Shown here piece by piece: positions 33,584-45,956 of a DNA stretch of 64,000 nt. Within the stretch, counting starts at the first letter, position 1. The number at the start of each line of letters is the position of its first letter. Under the pieces are notes generated by a model. That model made no database searches. It worked only from the letters and a program-made list of their open reading frames with translations, and was not told where the DNA came from. The stretch is taken from the NCBI GenBank assembly GCA_034336665.1, contig CM067589.1, forward strand, positions 4,121,290 to 4,185,289, read 5' to 3'. A program made the position numbers and the translations under genes. The stretch comes from Luscinia megarhynchos. Taxonomy: Eukaryota; Chordata; Aves; Passeriformes; Turdidae.

Positions 33584-34693
33584 TGCAGTGTTTGAGATCA
33601 TCACAACTGAAGAAGAATTGCACTCTGTGGATCTGCATGATGGAACAGCAATTTGAGCAGAGTTCATTTGCAAAATATCTGGCAGAGTAGGAAGGTAAAG
33701 AGGTAAAAAAAGCTGCTTCCTTAACCAGATTACACTTAGCTGTCATAACAAGTATCAACAACCACAACAAATATCTGCTTTCTTTCCCCTGCAGTTGCAC
33801 TGCCTGAGAGTTCTCTACCGAAATAATCTCTAAAGTTTGAACTCATCTAAAATCATGCTGGTGAATCACAGGACCTTCCTATAAAGAAAAAGTAGTGCCT
33901 TTCACAGTTCAAAATGGGAAAAAAACCCCAAACCAACTAGTCAGATGTACATAAAAGTTTTTGTGGGAAATGGTGTCTGGATTGGTTTTTTTCCTTTCTT
34001 TCTCAGGTATTTTATTTCAATTTTGACTGCGAATTTGAGATTTTCATATGAACAAAAATTTGTTCTGATTTATTTCTACAAAGTGAAAAGAAAGTTCATT
34101 TTACTTTACTGATTTCTGTTTCTCAGGTATATCTAACATGCCCATTTTGATCCTGGATATTCAATGGACAATGAAGTAATTCAGCCTGGTAGAATAAGAT
34201 GACTTTTAATTATAGCTCAAGTATCTAAGCCCCAGAGGGAGGCTTAGATATTCAAGCTGATTCCAGATTGGAAGTCTAATGACCCAAGCAATGCAGCAGT
34301 TTTGAACTAGCACTGCCAAAAGCTGTGAATGAGTAGGAAATGTGTCACAGCCCTGAAAAAGTCTCTGCACCTTGTCAGATATTGGCTTGGTCATGGAAAC
34401 CTGGCACTGGAGACTTGAATACAAACTCCTTTATAAAATTGAAATTGCAAGGGCAGAACAGAATTTAACAGACACTTGCAGTTATCCTGTCTATTTATAC
34501 TGCTGCTCTGAATTCATCATCCCAGCTGAATCTGGGAGGTCTCCAGGAGCAGAGCACAGGAACATTTCTGCATCCAGCTCTGTGAGGAATCAGGAGTAGC
34601 CTGGAACGGGCCCTCACTGGATCTGGGATGTGACAAAACAGCATTCTTGAGTGAAAACAAATTCTGAAACACTGCTTTTCCTGGAAGACTTAC

Positions 34694-34753
34694 TTGGAAG
34701 CACAAGCAGAAGAGTTCCTCCACCAAAAGTGACCTTCCTGTCACCAGTAGACA
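34694..34753 (-). CDS. TRAJ: TRAJ segment (STGDRKVTFGGGT)
   Basis: The J reads STGDRKVTFGGGT then LLLVLPS. The 12-RSS at 34754-34781 is CACGGTG, spacer 12, ACAGAAACC. The donor is GTAAG. Confidence 0.9.
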
Positions 34754-35328
34754 CACGGTGACAAGGGTCTTTACAGAAACCACTGCAGAGGAACTGAACA
34801 GATTCCCAGGGCTGCTGAATGCCTGAGTTAAGGACTTTCCCAAACCCAGCCAAGTGTCTTCCTGTGCTGGTGATGGCATCCACAACAATTTAATTCTGTT
34901 GCTTAAAATTTTGGTAAACTAAATCTTATCATAAATGGCAGCATTTAATACTTTTCTTCCCACATCAGTTTATCTTTTCTCTGTAAACAAGTCTTCTTTT
35001 TCACTTTTTTCCCCATTTAAGGTATTTCATGGCTACAAAAACACATTATTTAGTATTGCAACATTTCTCTGTAATCATTGTTGTGTCAAGATATCGATTA
35101 TAAAAGAGCAAAAAGGATTTGTCTGAATCATTCCATGCCACTGCCCTGGTAATACAGTACATTTGAGAAGAGTTGAGAAGAGTTAAGAAAAATCAATAAT
35201 TAAAAGGTTTTCAGTCTTATGGACACTGAACAAAAGAGAGACAAGATTTCCTAAACCTTCAAACAAATTAAATATTTAGAAAAAAAGAACACAGAAGTGT
35301 AATTATTAAATTATCCATATTCACTTAC

Positions 35329-35391
35329 TTGGTTTTACAACAATTCTTGTTCCTTGTCCAAAAGTTAATTTCCCAAAGCCTCCTGTGTTCG
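35329..35391 (-). CDS. TRAJ: TRAJ segment (NTGGFGKLTFGQGT)
   Basis: The J reads NTGGFGKLTFGQGT then RIVVKPS, very close to the general mammalian TRAJ pattern. The 12-RSS at 35392-35419 is CACAGCC, spacer 12, GCAAAAACT. The donor is GTAAG. Confidence 0.92.
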
Positions 35392-36084
35392 CACAGCCAG
35401 GAAGTGCTTTGCAAAAACTGTCCAAAGAAATGCATTTGCCTTTTTACCTCCTCCTTTCCAGGAAGAGAAACCAACAAAACAAAATTGAGAGTGGTAAATT
35501 ATAATATCCATAGTTTATTATGGAATAAAACTCATGGTTTAACTACAGACATCACCATCAACCTGTTACACCTAATTGTATGTATCCTTTCCTTTTCTTT
35601 CTCCTTTAAACTGGAAACAGATTTTTTTTCACCAAGGAGTAATTCTCACTCCATCTTAATTGTATGTCTACTTTCAGCCATTAAAACAATTACAAGGCAA
35701 TTCTTAACTAGGAAAAAACACAACATTTTTTTCCCAATAGCTAATTTCCATTTGTGAACATGAATTACCAGTTGCAGGGAGAACTTAGAATAATGATGTG
35801 TGCAGTAATAAAAACCTTAATGGACTCAGCTACTAGTGGTACCTCATATACAAACATATCTGGCTTAAAATTAAAAGAAGCTGGTCCCTGTGAACACTGC
35901 CAAAACACACTGCAGCAAATTGCTTCTCCTTCTGTTAAAGGCTTGTGCCACATCCAATCTTACAGGCAGGAATAGTCTCATCCAAAACACTGAACCACTA
36001 TAGTTGAAATGAAAGCTGCTTTGCATTTATTTAACCTGCAGCTAAATAAAAGTTGGGTACTTCTAAAAACCACTAAGTTCTTAC

Positions 36085-36134
36085 CTGCTCCTACTGACAG
36101 TCTGATAGTCTGCCTCAGGATGAAAATCCATGGA
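36085..36134 (-). pseudogene. TRAJ: Decayed TRAJ (WIFILRQTIRLSVGA)
   Basis: A GTAAG donor, a J-like RLSV end and a degenerate RSS (CACTGAT, spacer exactly 12, CTAAAACAG, 36135-36162) identify the site. FGxG has become FILR, and the coding part is short. Confidence 0.65.
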
Positions 36135-37129
36135 CACTGATATTTTCTGAACACTAAAACAGCTGGTTGCCAAAAAAACCCAAAGAAAAAATCGTTGGAA
36201 GATAAAGACACTCAAGAAAATTTCCATCAATAGATTTCAGTGATAAGGGTCAGGTAAGGACATGCAAAAAATTCTTCACAGCCTTTGCTACCCCAGTGAT
36301 TTTAAAGCCTATGTTAGATATAAATTAAACACCAAATTTCTTGGAATATTGAAATACTCGTATTTACATAGCATTCACCACTTCAATTCCAGAAACTTAG
36401 AATAAGAAAGTTCCCAAATCATCACTTAATCTCCATAGGGAACAAGTACTGGACATCTTTGCCCAGATCTACCTGCCTGCAATCCTCAGAACAACAGGCA
36501 CTTCCTTCCTAAAGCCTCTCAGGATTCTTTTTGGCTTTACTTTTATGCCCATTCCTCATTCACATTTAAGCCCTTGATTTTCACGTCTGAAATTACACCT
36601 TGGCAAACCTTTACAAAATCCTGGCCATGGAAACTTCTGATCCATGACAGACTTTCTCCCTACTTATTAAAAAAGGAGTAATTATCAAATGCTTTTTTCA
36701 ATTTATAAAGGTAAAACTTGTAAAAGCTTTGATTTGAAAAGAAACTGACACTCTGCAGAACATGTTCAGGGAAATGAGATATCTTGAGAGACCAGAAACA
36801 TATCCTACACATGTGAGCTGTCTAAATTTACTTCCTAGTGTCCTGTATAACCAGTAGGAAAACATGGACATTTTTAAGTACAGTTTTCATCTTGGGGATT
36901 TAACTCTGAAAAAAGCAACCCCTCAAAAAGCACTGAAGAAGATGGAAGCAAAATCCCTTTGGGATGGCAGATTTGACCCGGAATATTTTGCATGCAAAGG
37001 AGTAAACTGGACTCACAAGTCTGACAGTTTCAAGATGAATATTCACTTACTCTATATCCTAAAGGTGACACATCCACTAACTCTTGGTAGTTGGAAAAAT
37101 TTCCCTTAGGAAAAGATTAAACTCCTGAA

Positions 37130-37280
37130 TCACAGATACATAGCATGGTTTGGGTTGAAATGGACCTTAAAGGTCATCTCAATCCACCCCCCTGCCATGG
37201 GCAGGGAGTCACTCACTGGATCAGGCTGCTCAGGGCCCACCCAACCTGGCCTTGAACACTTCCAGGATTGGACCAAAGCT
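37130..37280 (-). repeat. CR1-like LINE 3' fragment
   Basis: 'ggtttgggttgaaatggacc' with 'aacctggccttgaacacttc' is the well-known avian CR1 3' region in reverse complement, recognised from memory. Confidence 0.8.
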
Positions 37281-37331
37281 CATCTCAGTATTATAAAGTT
37301 CAGTTTTTGATATGTTTCTTTGAGCACTTAC

Positions 37332-37396
37332 CTGGATAAACAGAGAGTTTTGTCCCTTTTCCAAAAGTCAGCTTGTTGTAGCTACCTCCGGAGTTT
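37332..37396 (-). CDS. TRAJ: TRAJ segment (SGGSYNKLTFGKGT)
   Basis: The J reads SGGSYNKLTFGKGT then KLSVYP, a typical TRAJ. The 12-RSS at 37397-37424 is CACGGTG, spacer 12, ACCAAAAGT. The donor is GTAAG. Confidence 0.92.
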
Positions 37397-37524
37397 CACG
37401 GTGACAAAGAGCTTTACCAAAAGTGCTGCCAGTAGCTTTTGACTAAAAGGAGATTTTCAGCTTTGATGTGTGCTCATAGATCTCCTGGGGTGTTTCTTCT
37501 GAAGCTTCCTGGGTCAAAACTAAG

Positions 37525-37612
37525 CAACCTGATCCAGAGAAGGTGATGAGGTCTAGAGAAGGGGGTTGGAGTGAGGTGATCCTTAAGGTCAAACCAAACC
37601 ATTCTATGATTA
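37525..37612 (+). repeat. CR1-like LINE 3' end
   Basis: The run 'gtgatccttaaggtcaaacc' followed by 'aaaccattctatgatta' resembles the CR1 3' terminus on the plus strand, facing the fragment at 37130-37280. Confidence 0.7.
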
Positions 37613-38072
37613 AAATGCTCAAAATAATTCTTATGACAATTCTATGCAGTGAATCCCACAGCTGTGGGATCCTATCTCCCCAGCCCAGCTCACATCTATC
37701 ACAGAGGAGATTGTGGTCCATGCTCCTGGGACAGCAGCAACTGTAGAAATCATAATAATTAACTGTGAGCATGAAGATGAACAAGATAAAGCAAGACAGG
37801 AGTGAAATTTTCCTACAGCACTTTGTCCATGCACCTCAGTTAGTGCTTATCATATCACAGCTTTCAGCAGCCTGCACCATCAGGCATCTCACATCAAAAC
37901 TGTCTAAGCTCCTCATCCAAGTGTCCCCATCCCCTGAATAGCACCAAAATGATGATGAAACCTTTGGGATTTTTTCCTCTCTAAGGTATGAATTTGCCTT
38001 TGTTCTCACATTTCCAGTTTGGGGGGAAAAAAACAAACCCCAAACCCAAACAATGAAACAACAGTAAACCCC

Positions 38073-38125
38073 AAAACCAAACCAAACCAAACCAAACCAA
38101 ACCAAACCAAACCAAACCAAACCAA
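38073..38125. repeat. ACCAA pentanucleotide microsatellite
   Basis: About ten uninterrupted or nearly uninterrupted units of ACCAA within an A/C-rich stretch starting near 38030. Confidence 0.95.
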
Positions 38126-38423
38126 CAACAAAACCACAAACACTTCTATAATCTTCTTTTATAACTACAATGATAGACAGACCATCTACAGAGCAACTCA
38201 GTCCCACTTTCTGTTTCTATTTGCATTCCAACAGATGCACAGAGATTTCTAGAAACTGGCATTGCAGCCCCTGAATTCAGTATTTTCTCTTTCTGGCCTG
38301 CACAAGAACAGCTACACATCAGTAATTCTGCCAACTTACATGCAAACAGAAGAGTGGAATATACTCAGAAAATTCTTTTTCCTTCACATTATTTTTTCCT
38401 TATTTCTCTTCTATTATACTCAC

Positions 38424-38486
38424 TTGGATTGACCTTCAGAGCAGTCCTTGTCCCAAAGCTGAGGGCATTGCCATTTCCAACATTTC
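38424..38486 (-). CDS. TRAJ: TRAJ-like segment (NVGNGNALSFGTRT)
   Basis: The J reads NVGNGNALSFGTRT then ALKVNPS. The frame is open, but the second Gly of FGxG is Arg. The heptamer is a poor CAATGCT and the nonamer ACAAGACCA (38487-38514). The donor is GTGAGT. Probably an ORF with reduced or no use. Confidence 0.75.
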
Positions 38487-38514
38487 CAATGCTATGGAAG
38501 TCAGCACAAGACCA

Positions 38515-40140
38515 CCACAAATGCCACTCTGAACTCTGATTCAAAAATCTGTGGAAGACACACAGTTCCAGGAACCTTCATCTGTTGCTTCATAGCTACT
38601 CTGGAATATTCAGGTTCTTTACATCCTTCAGAATACCTTGATTTTATTTTTAAACTCTTCCTTGACAGAAAAATTATTTTCTCAAAACTGGTATATCTCA
38701 ACTGTAAGAAACTTCACAAAAACTCAAGAAATTTTGCAAAAACCTGAACTCAAAACTTGTTGAGTTCTCCCAACCAGAACATGAAGAATCACTTGTTTCA
38801 GCCTGGTTCTTTAAGGCACTTCTGAGTATTAATTCCAAGATTTCCATGTAGAGCAGCTGCTTGAGACAACCACATGCTTCTGCTCCAACCACTTTCTTTC
38901 TCAGAGTTCCCCATTAGCCTTTCACTATAAAACCTCAAAAGCTCATGTTTTTCACTGACAGGGCTGTAGGGGCTGCTCTAGTACTGCTGGGAGATAAAGC
39001 ACTGAAAGCAGGATAATTTGGTCATTTTGGCTGCAGGGACACTGAAGAGCTGCTGATGGTTCACTGAGGACAAGAACTGATTTACTCCTGCATAATTTAG
39101 CTGTAAACCAAGAGACTCCATGGAGATGTTTTTCCCATTTGGACTCACTCTGTGTATTGCTCATATTTAAGGAGAAATAACCTGTCTTTTAGACAGAAAA
39201 GAAAAGAAAATGAACAAGCTCAGGAGTTCTTATGCTGAGTGGGTTTTAGTGTGAGATATAATCCCTTGATATAAAGTAAGCTGATACTTGCCACAAGTGT
39301 TTTCAGTACCACAGAAAGGTTTATAAAAGAAATTGAGTTTTAAAAGAAGGGAAGCAAAGCAGGCTGATGCATGTTATTAATTTTTCATCTCATACACTGC
39401 TTTTACATACTTTTCAAATTCCTGATGTATAGGAAAAAAAGCATTGTAAGATTTTAATCCAAATTTTCCTTTCTCAAATGTAACTTCAAACTCTTCCACA
39501 CAGGGCAAACAATTCCACATGGTGTCTCTCTCTCTGAACAGGCAGTAGATTCCCAATCCTTTCTCATGTAACACTGGAACTGGCAACCACAACCAGTTTG
39601 TCCAGTCAGAAACAGGTCTGAATTTGCAGCATGACATCAAACTGAAAACATCTGATTTAGTAGCAAGGATCTCAGTTGCTACTGGCCTTCAAAAGTTAAA
39701 TGAACTTGAATAAAAATAAAATGTAAATAATAATTTTGAAAAGTAATCTAAAATAATAAAAAATTAAAGTAAAATAAAAATTAAAGTAATAAAAATCAAA
39801 TAAAATTTGCCATTTCTGTGTATTAAGTTCATTTAAATGCACAGGGAATAATGGGATATAATTTGCTGATATCCATCCATTTACAATGTTTTTTTCTACT
39901 CTTACTCTGTTCTAAATGGTATCTCTGGGGAGATGCCTCATTGCTGTATTAGACTAAAGCTCTGAAAGCAATGCTGTAAGCAGAATTCTACTGATTATCT
40001 TCATTTCACTTCCCCAAACTGGCTACTGTAGGCAGGGAAGTGATTTGTGATTCTGTCATTTTTTTCACATTTTGGAATTGCAAATGGGATTAATGGAAAT
40101 ATCATCCCCACAATTCTCCAGGCAAAGAGGAGCAGCTCAC
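38515..40140. other. Long TRAJ spacer, including an AT-rich tract at 39700-39810
   Basis: No J segment, RSS or recognised repeat, apart from a low-complexity run of A-rich words at 39700-39810. Confidence 0.6.
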
Positions 40141-40198
40141 CTGAAAACACTGTCAGCCGAAATCCAGACACAAAGTGGAGTGTCTCAATGAGTTTGCC
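40141..40198 (-). pseudogene. TRAJ: TRAJ-like segment with altered motif (LHFVSGFRLTV)
   Basis: The J reads GKLIETLHFVSGFRLTVFS. Val replaces the first Gly of FGxG and Phe replaces the Thr. The RSS at 40199-40226 is good (CACAGCA, spacer 12, ACAAAAACA) and the donor is GTGAG, so the site may still recombine. The product may not fold properly. Confidence 0.7.
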
Positions 40199-41381
40199 CA
40201 CAGCAGCTCAGCCCTTTACAAAAACATCTCCTACATCCTCTCATGAAATGTAAGATGTTTCCATGGCAAATTATGATTTTTAACTATTCCTTATCACATA
40301 GAAGTATTGATAATGTTTGTTTTAAAGTGATTTGAGATTATATGCAGGGATTAAATATTTAAAGCCATGAAAGATCCATGAGAATATCAGCATCTTAAAC
40401 CAGCTATGCTTTTCCTGATATGGTAACTATGCTTAGTGACATGATAGTGATCAAATCAATAATTCTGTGCTGGTTTCTAAAATAACTGCATACTTGCAGA
40501 TTTTCCTTAGAGCAAAAAGAAAATTTATTCAAAACTTTTACTTTTCCCAGGAATGCAATCTCTCTGTGTCCCTCTCAATACAGAAGAAAAACATTCTGCA
40601 TGGATATTCAGGATCAGTTGAAAAAAAATCTGGGCATCCCTTCCAGAGTAGCTTAGTCCATCACTTTTGCTCTGCTCAAATTATAAATTAAGTGATGGGA
40701 AACCTTCATGTTTGCCCATGCAGAAATGATTTCTATACAAATTCATTACCTTTCCAAGCTGTACCTTATGTGCAATCCCTGCCAATATTTTCAGCTAAAA
40801 GCTGGCTGAGATGAGGAAGGAAAAACAGCTGAAAAGCAGCAGATCACATCACTGAACTGTTTTAAACATCTCATCCAGATTTACAAATATGCAAACTTGC
40901 TCAACAAATGGGAACTCTCCTACTGATGCTACTTTAACATATATAATTGGAAAACTTTATGTATTTCAATAAAATAAATAAAAAAACTTGTACTCATTCA
41001 AATTAATTTAAAGACAAGAACAGGCCAGTTTTGCGTATTTAAATAATTCCATCCCCTTCCAACTCCCTGCACCACTTTGCTACAGAACAAGATTTAAGGA
41101 ATTTAATTTCTCTCTCCTGTTTCATAGAGTGAATTATCCACTAAAGGATAAGTCATTTTCTCAGAGTCCCACAGCTAGTGACCATGTCTAAGGCTGTCCT
41201 TTGAAACCCACCCTCCTATTGTTGCCTGTTCCATTAGACCCCTTACAGCTGTTCAAATCACACCCTTGGTTTTGTAGTAGCTAAAGGAGACTGACTCCAA
41301 AGCACAGCCCCCTGAATTCCCAGCTGGATTAAATTAAAGAAGTATTATATCCACAGGGCTGTGCCACGCAAACACACTCAC

Positions 41382-41441
41382 CTGTTGGCAGAAAGAGCCA
41401 GGTCCACAAGCAGAAGTTGATGTGAGAAACCCCTCGGCAGA
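41382..41441 (-). pseudogene. Possible most-upstream TRAJ remnant (NFCLWTWLFLPT)
   Basis: A GTGAGT donor, a reading NFCLWTWLFLPT that could derive from FGxGTxLFLP, and a heptamer CACATCA at 41442 suggest a decayed J. The nonamer (AGCTCCTGA) is not convincing. Confidence 0.4.
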
Positions 41442-41469
41442 CACATCATCCAAGGGCTGGAGCTCCTGA

Positions 41470-42596
41470 GGGCAGCTCAGCTGCAGCCGTCCTGCAGGAA
41501 ACAACTTCCTCACAATATCCTTATCCCGGGGCACCAGGCACTCTGGCACTTGCATTCCCTCATTTTCTTATCAGCCTCTTCATTGCCTGCAGCCAGAAAG
41601 CTTGGGCTGCATTCCTTGCTGGTTCAGGCTTGCTGCTTGCTTAGCCAGACATCCACACCTTTGGAATATCTGACTTAGGTATACCAGCTTTTTGGGGCAC
41701 AAATGCATCCCTTAATCCCATCAAGACCTCTTCCCTCTGACCCAGGAAATTTTGACCACTAAGTTTCTTGAATAATTTTGACTTTAAAACTCCTTTAGAA
41801 ATACTGAGGAATTCTCAAAGAAGTGCAAGTGCTTCCCATATTCTACTCCATTTCTTCTGTTACAAATCACTTCCAGCTCTAAGCCTGCTTTAGGCTGAAG
41901 TTTCAAATGAAGCTTCTCTGAATCTCACTGGAGTTTTTCAGCTCTTTCAGCTTCCTTGACTTCCTAAAACCTCTGGATCATTTAGCAAGAGTTTCCAACT
42001 GCACCTGCAGGCAAGGCTAGAATGCAAAATGAAGAGCAAAGAAGTTTAATTTGTGGCATGTGCAGACACAACACTTCTTATGGGGTTTCAGTGGTTTCTT
42101 TGATTGGTTGGTTTTTTGGTTTTTTTTCTTCCGTTTGAGCTATTTTCTGGATTTCATGAAACCGAAAGTGTTGTGAGAACAATGAACACTTTGGCCAGAA
42201 GGTGTCAGGAGAGATCGGTGAAAGAAGTTCAGTTAACATCAATAGATCTAATTGTACCAGGAATTTTTAGTACTTGGGGAAACAGAACACACCGGTCAGA
42301 ATATGACCATCATATGCAAGAATATGATTATTACATTGTATTTTTAATGCTGTATTTATCTTCTTATCAAAACAAAAAGATTTATGTGAAGAGAAAGGGA
42401 AACACAGCCTGTTTACCCTCTCAAATAAGTTGAAATTAGAAAGAAGATTATGAAGAAATCCAATTTTTTTAAAAAAGGGGAGGCACATTTTTAACCTCAT
42501 TCCATGTATTTGAATTGCTTCTAGCAAATTAACACTCATAGAAGTTTTGAGGTTTGCTGTGAGTATTCTTTTAAATATAAGCTCATCCTTCCTCTC
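41470..42596. other. Unassigned sequence between TRAJ and the repeat island
   Basis: No gene segment, V exon or recognised repeat seen on either strand. Confidence 0.6.
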
Positions 42597-43240
42597 TGTC
42601 CTGGGTTGATGATTTGACTGACTCCTCACCCTGCCCCCTTGGCCATGAAGCTGTCTGCTCCCGGGGGAGGGGCCGCCTGGGCTCTGCTCTGCGGAATGGC
42701 CTTGGTTTGCCGCGGGCTTGGCTTGGGGGGGGGGCTCGCGCGGCTGCGCGCTTGGCTCTGGCTGCTGCGCGTGGCTATCGCTGCTGTGGTGGTGGCTCGT
42801 GGCCTGGTTTGTTAGTTAGCTGTTTTTTTGCTTGATTTTTTTTTTACTTTATATTGCTTGAATTATTTGGTTTAGCTCGCTGCTGTTTAAGGCTTGCTGG
42901 CTATTCCGGCTGTTTTTTTTCTTTCTCTCTCTCCCCCTCTCCCTTCTCCCCCTCACCCCCGAGGATTCAGCACCAGCTCCGGAGGAACCCTGCGGCCTGC
43001 CGCTGGACACCGGCCAGAGAAGTGTTTCGCCCTTCTAGTGAAGATCAAAGCGCCCAAGTTTCTCTCTCTCTCGGTGAAAACTTTTTTGTCATCTGGGTCT
43101 GTGCTGGAAAGTGTTTCTCTTGTATGTGTTAATAAACAGGTTTTTTCCACTTTTCCCCCTGAGTGAAATTTTTTTTCTTAAGTCCAGTGAAATAAAGAAT
43201 TGGGGGGTTTATTTCCTGAAAAGCTCTTCTAGGGTTTTTT
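42597..43240 (+). mobile_element. LTR-like element
   Basis: It begins 'tgtcctgggttgatgatttg', has a GC-rich 5' half and an AATAAA at 43131-43136 followed by T-rich sequence. This resembles passerine endogenous retroviral LTRs as I remember them. No internal coding region. The 3' limit is approximate. Confidence 0.55.
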
Positions 43241-44110
43241 CCCTAAGTTTGTCCAAACTTGAACACTCTCAAACACAAGCCTTGCAGCCAGGGCTGAAGC
43301 AGCTGCAGTGATGGGCACAGGCAGAGCTCTGACACCCAGCCCGGCCTCACAGCAGGAAGAAAGAAGCAGCATCAGCCACATCCCCTCCAGACCCATCTGA
43401 ACTGTAACTGATAGGACCCTGCCCTGTGCCCCTTTGGCAGGAAAGCACTAAATAAAGCCCAGGTCAGGTTGCTGTGCTGTGCCCAGAGGCAGCCAAGGGT
43501 CTGAGGGTGAGGAGTTCTGGCCCTAGAACACCACAGGGCAACACATGGGAAAAACCATGAGGATTTCTGCAAGGGCAAGGCTGAGGCTTTGATCTTTGCC
43601 AGTTCAGAGAGCTGAGCTGCAAAGGGATCAGGTAATGCAGAGATGTTGATACTGTCCTGAACTTCTGTCACATTTTTACTGGCTCTGGGAAAACCAAGCC
43701 ACTGAAGGAATGAGACTGGAAATCCTGCCTGGTGCTGCCAGAGCCGTTCTGGCTCCACCCTTTGTGTCTTGGGCACATAAACAGATATTGAATCTTGCTT
43801 GGGTCATTCCCATACATTTCTGAAGAAGCAAGAAGTTATAGAATGGAAGCATAAACACTCCTCTCTCTGGATATAAATAAAAACATGAGAGAAAATGCAA
43901 AATATTCTCCCTGATATTCAGATTTCCTTGTTCTTCCTGATGCTTTTCCAAGTAACCTCTTGGAAAGAGGTTTATTCTTTCAGTATGCTTTTAATGTGAG
44001 AACATTTTTAGCCACATTTTTAATGTGGCTCTCTCTGCCACAAGAGAGAGCTCTCACCATTTTGAATTGCTCAGCAGGACAGATATCAGATACCACACTC
44101 TGCATAAGAC
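43241..44110. other. Unassigned sequence
   Basis: No gene segment or repeat that I can support. Confidence 0.5.
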
Positions 44111-45340
44111 TGTCACAGTTTGAAACAAACGTGTCTGCCAAGGAAGGCAGGAACCTTCAGGAAATGGAAAATATTACCCCCTTCCCTCCAAATTATTGTA
44201 ACTTTGAAAATAAGAGGCTTTCAGGCAAAGATATGGGAAAAGGAACACCAGTTCTTTACCAGTATGTCTGTGTATAACAAGGCAAACAAACAGCAGCACC
44301 AAACAGCAGCAGACCCCAGTCCCAGCTGCTCTGGGCTGCAGGCACTTTCCCCTTGGGTGCAGTTCCGGGCACAGCCAGCAGGGGCGCTGCTGGCTCCCGG
44401 CCAGGCAGGGCGGGTGTGATGATTGCCCAGCAGGGGGCGCTGTGCCACGAGCTCGGCCGCCTTTTCACCTGTTAATGGGGGCTTGGGGGGGGGGGAAGGG
44501 ATGGAGAAGGGGCTCCTGTTACAGACCCAAGGGATGGAGAAGGGGCTTCCTTTACAACCCAAGGGATGAAAAAGGGGTTCCCTTTACAAACCCACAGGAG
44601 GAGCCAGTCCTGGTGCTCCTCCCAATGGTGAATTGAGCTGTAGCAGGAACCCTGGAGCAGCAGCTGGAAGGGCAGTGATGAGCAGAGATGAGCAGAGATG
44701 AGCAGAAATGAGCCGATTCCGGAGTGGTAGATTAGATGTATCCGAGACTCCCAGCTGTAGCAGGAGCCGCGGGGTGTTCTGGCAGGCAGGGGGTGTGGGG
44801 TTACAGTGTAATGAAAAGCCCGGAGCAGTGGCAGAGGAATGGCAGGGCTGGGCAGTGTCAACCCAAATCCAAACACAGCAGGGAGAGGCTCCCTCAGAGG
44901 TGGCTCAGCGGTTTGGGGTCCTATATTCTCCCCTGAGGCACTCGAGAGGATCGTGAGAGTCCTTTCTAATGAGGTAGGGTGTTAATAAGGTCCCAGCCCA
45001 ACAGCTACTCTTATGAGCAAAGGCTCACACAGTAAGGACGAAGCAGAACAGGGCTGGGCTCCAGCAGTGGGAGTGAATTCCTCCCACGGGAAGCAACAGC
45101 TCGACCATGCTCCTCCATGGCGACAGCAAGAGAGAGCTAGGAGCCGTGCCCAGCCCAAAACCTCCAGGAATCTCTGCCCTTCCCAAGAGAACGCCCCTTA
45201 GATACAGCTTAGAGCCAGCTGTGCTACTCCCCCTGCCCCTTGGCTACATCTTTTGTCTCTCTTAAGTACCAGCCCTTCTTGTCTCTTAAAAACAAACGGG
45301 ACAAAATTCCATGAGAGAAAGAAACAAAGGGAAACATCCT
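44111..45340 (+). repeat. Dispersed LTR-like repeat, copy 1 (partner 60210-61440)
   Basis: It aligns over most of its length with 60210-61440 on the same strand, sharing 'gctttcaggcaaagatatgg' and 'ccccagctgctctgggctgc'-like words. The start (TGTC...GTTTGAAA) looks like an LTR terminus. No protein-coding content recognised. It carries two CTCF-like motifs. Confidence 0.75.
44427..44441 (+). promoter_or_regulatory. CTCF-like motif in repeat copy 1
   Basis: CCAGCAGGGGGCGCT fits the vertebrate CTCF core (CCASYAGRKGGCRSY). A second, one-base-shorter match (CCAGCAGGGGCGCTG) starts at 44375. Binding is inferred from motif match only. Confidence 0.6.
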
Positions 45341-45499
45341 CTTCCCAACAGATACTCACATAATGGGGAGTAAAAATACACATGATGTGCTGGTGGTGAA
45401 AATTTTCCTAAAATTACTTTAAAAGTTTTATTGAAGTTCATATTATAGGTGTTCTTGCCACCAATACTGTGGGAAAAACAAAAGCTCCCCAACAACATT

Positions 45500-45955
45500 T
45501 TTCAGTGTCAGAGAATTAAGGCATTACTTTATTCTGGCCAGGATGTGCAACAGAAATCGTTTCATCCACACATTGCCCAGGTTGTGCAAAGAAAATCCTT
45601 CCCATCACACGAGGTTTTCACTAGATTTTTCACATACTCATGCAGTCAAAATCCATGGAAATTCATTGGTTCAGTGTTCACTGATCCCAAGTTACACAGT
45701 TGTGGTGGTTCATTCTCCCCCCTACTCCTTTCAGATCTGGGAAAATATTTGCTAGGCCTCATCCTGGAAAACAACACCTGGGCTCAGGTCTTTCCAAGCT
45801 TATGAGAAATACTGTCTGCTCTCAGGAATTGCTAACAAGCTGCTGTTTTCCTTATGACCAGACTTGGAAAATATTTCTCAGGCCTAAATGGCACAACATT
45901 CCTATTCTCACGTTTTCAAGAAGGTGCCGACCAAAATTGTGGCCAGGATGAAACA
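45500..45955 (-). mobile_element. LTR-like element, reverse orientation
   Basis: On the minus strand it begins near 'tgtttcatcctggccacaat' and has an AATAAA (plus-strand tttatt near 45530) shortly before the end. Consistent with a solo LTR. Limits approximate. Confidence 0.5.
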
Positions 45956-45956
45956 C

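Larger units (their letters stand above)
713..41441 (-). other. TRAJ joining-segment cluster
   Basis: About 40.7 kb holds 52 candidate J segments, all on the minus strand. The usual layout is nonamer, 12-bp spacer, heptamer, about 57-66 bp of J coding sequence with an FGxGT-type motif, then a GT splice donor that leaves one base of the last codon. The 12-bp spacers, the K/R-T/L-F-G-x-G-T frameworks and the position downstream of TRDC identify them as TRAJ. Most look usable; about six are decayed. Confidence 0.93.

Noticed and set aside
42614..42835. GC-rich plus-strand open frame (73 codons)
   Set aside because: It lies inside an LTR-like element and reflects its GC-rich part.
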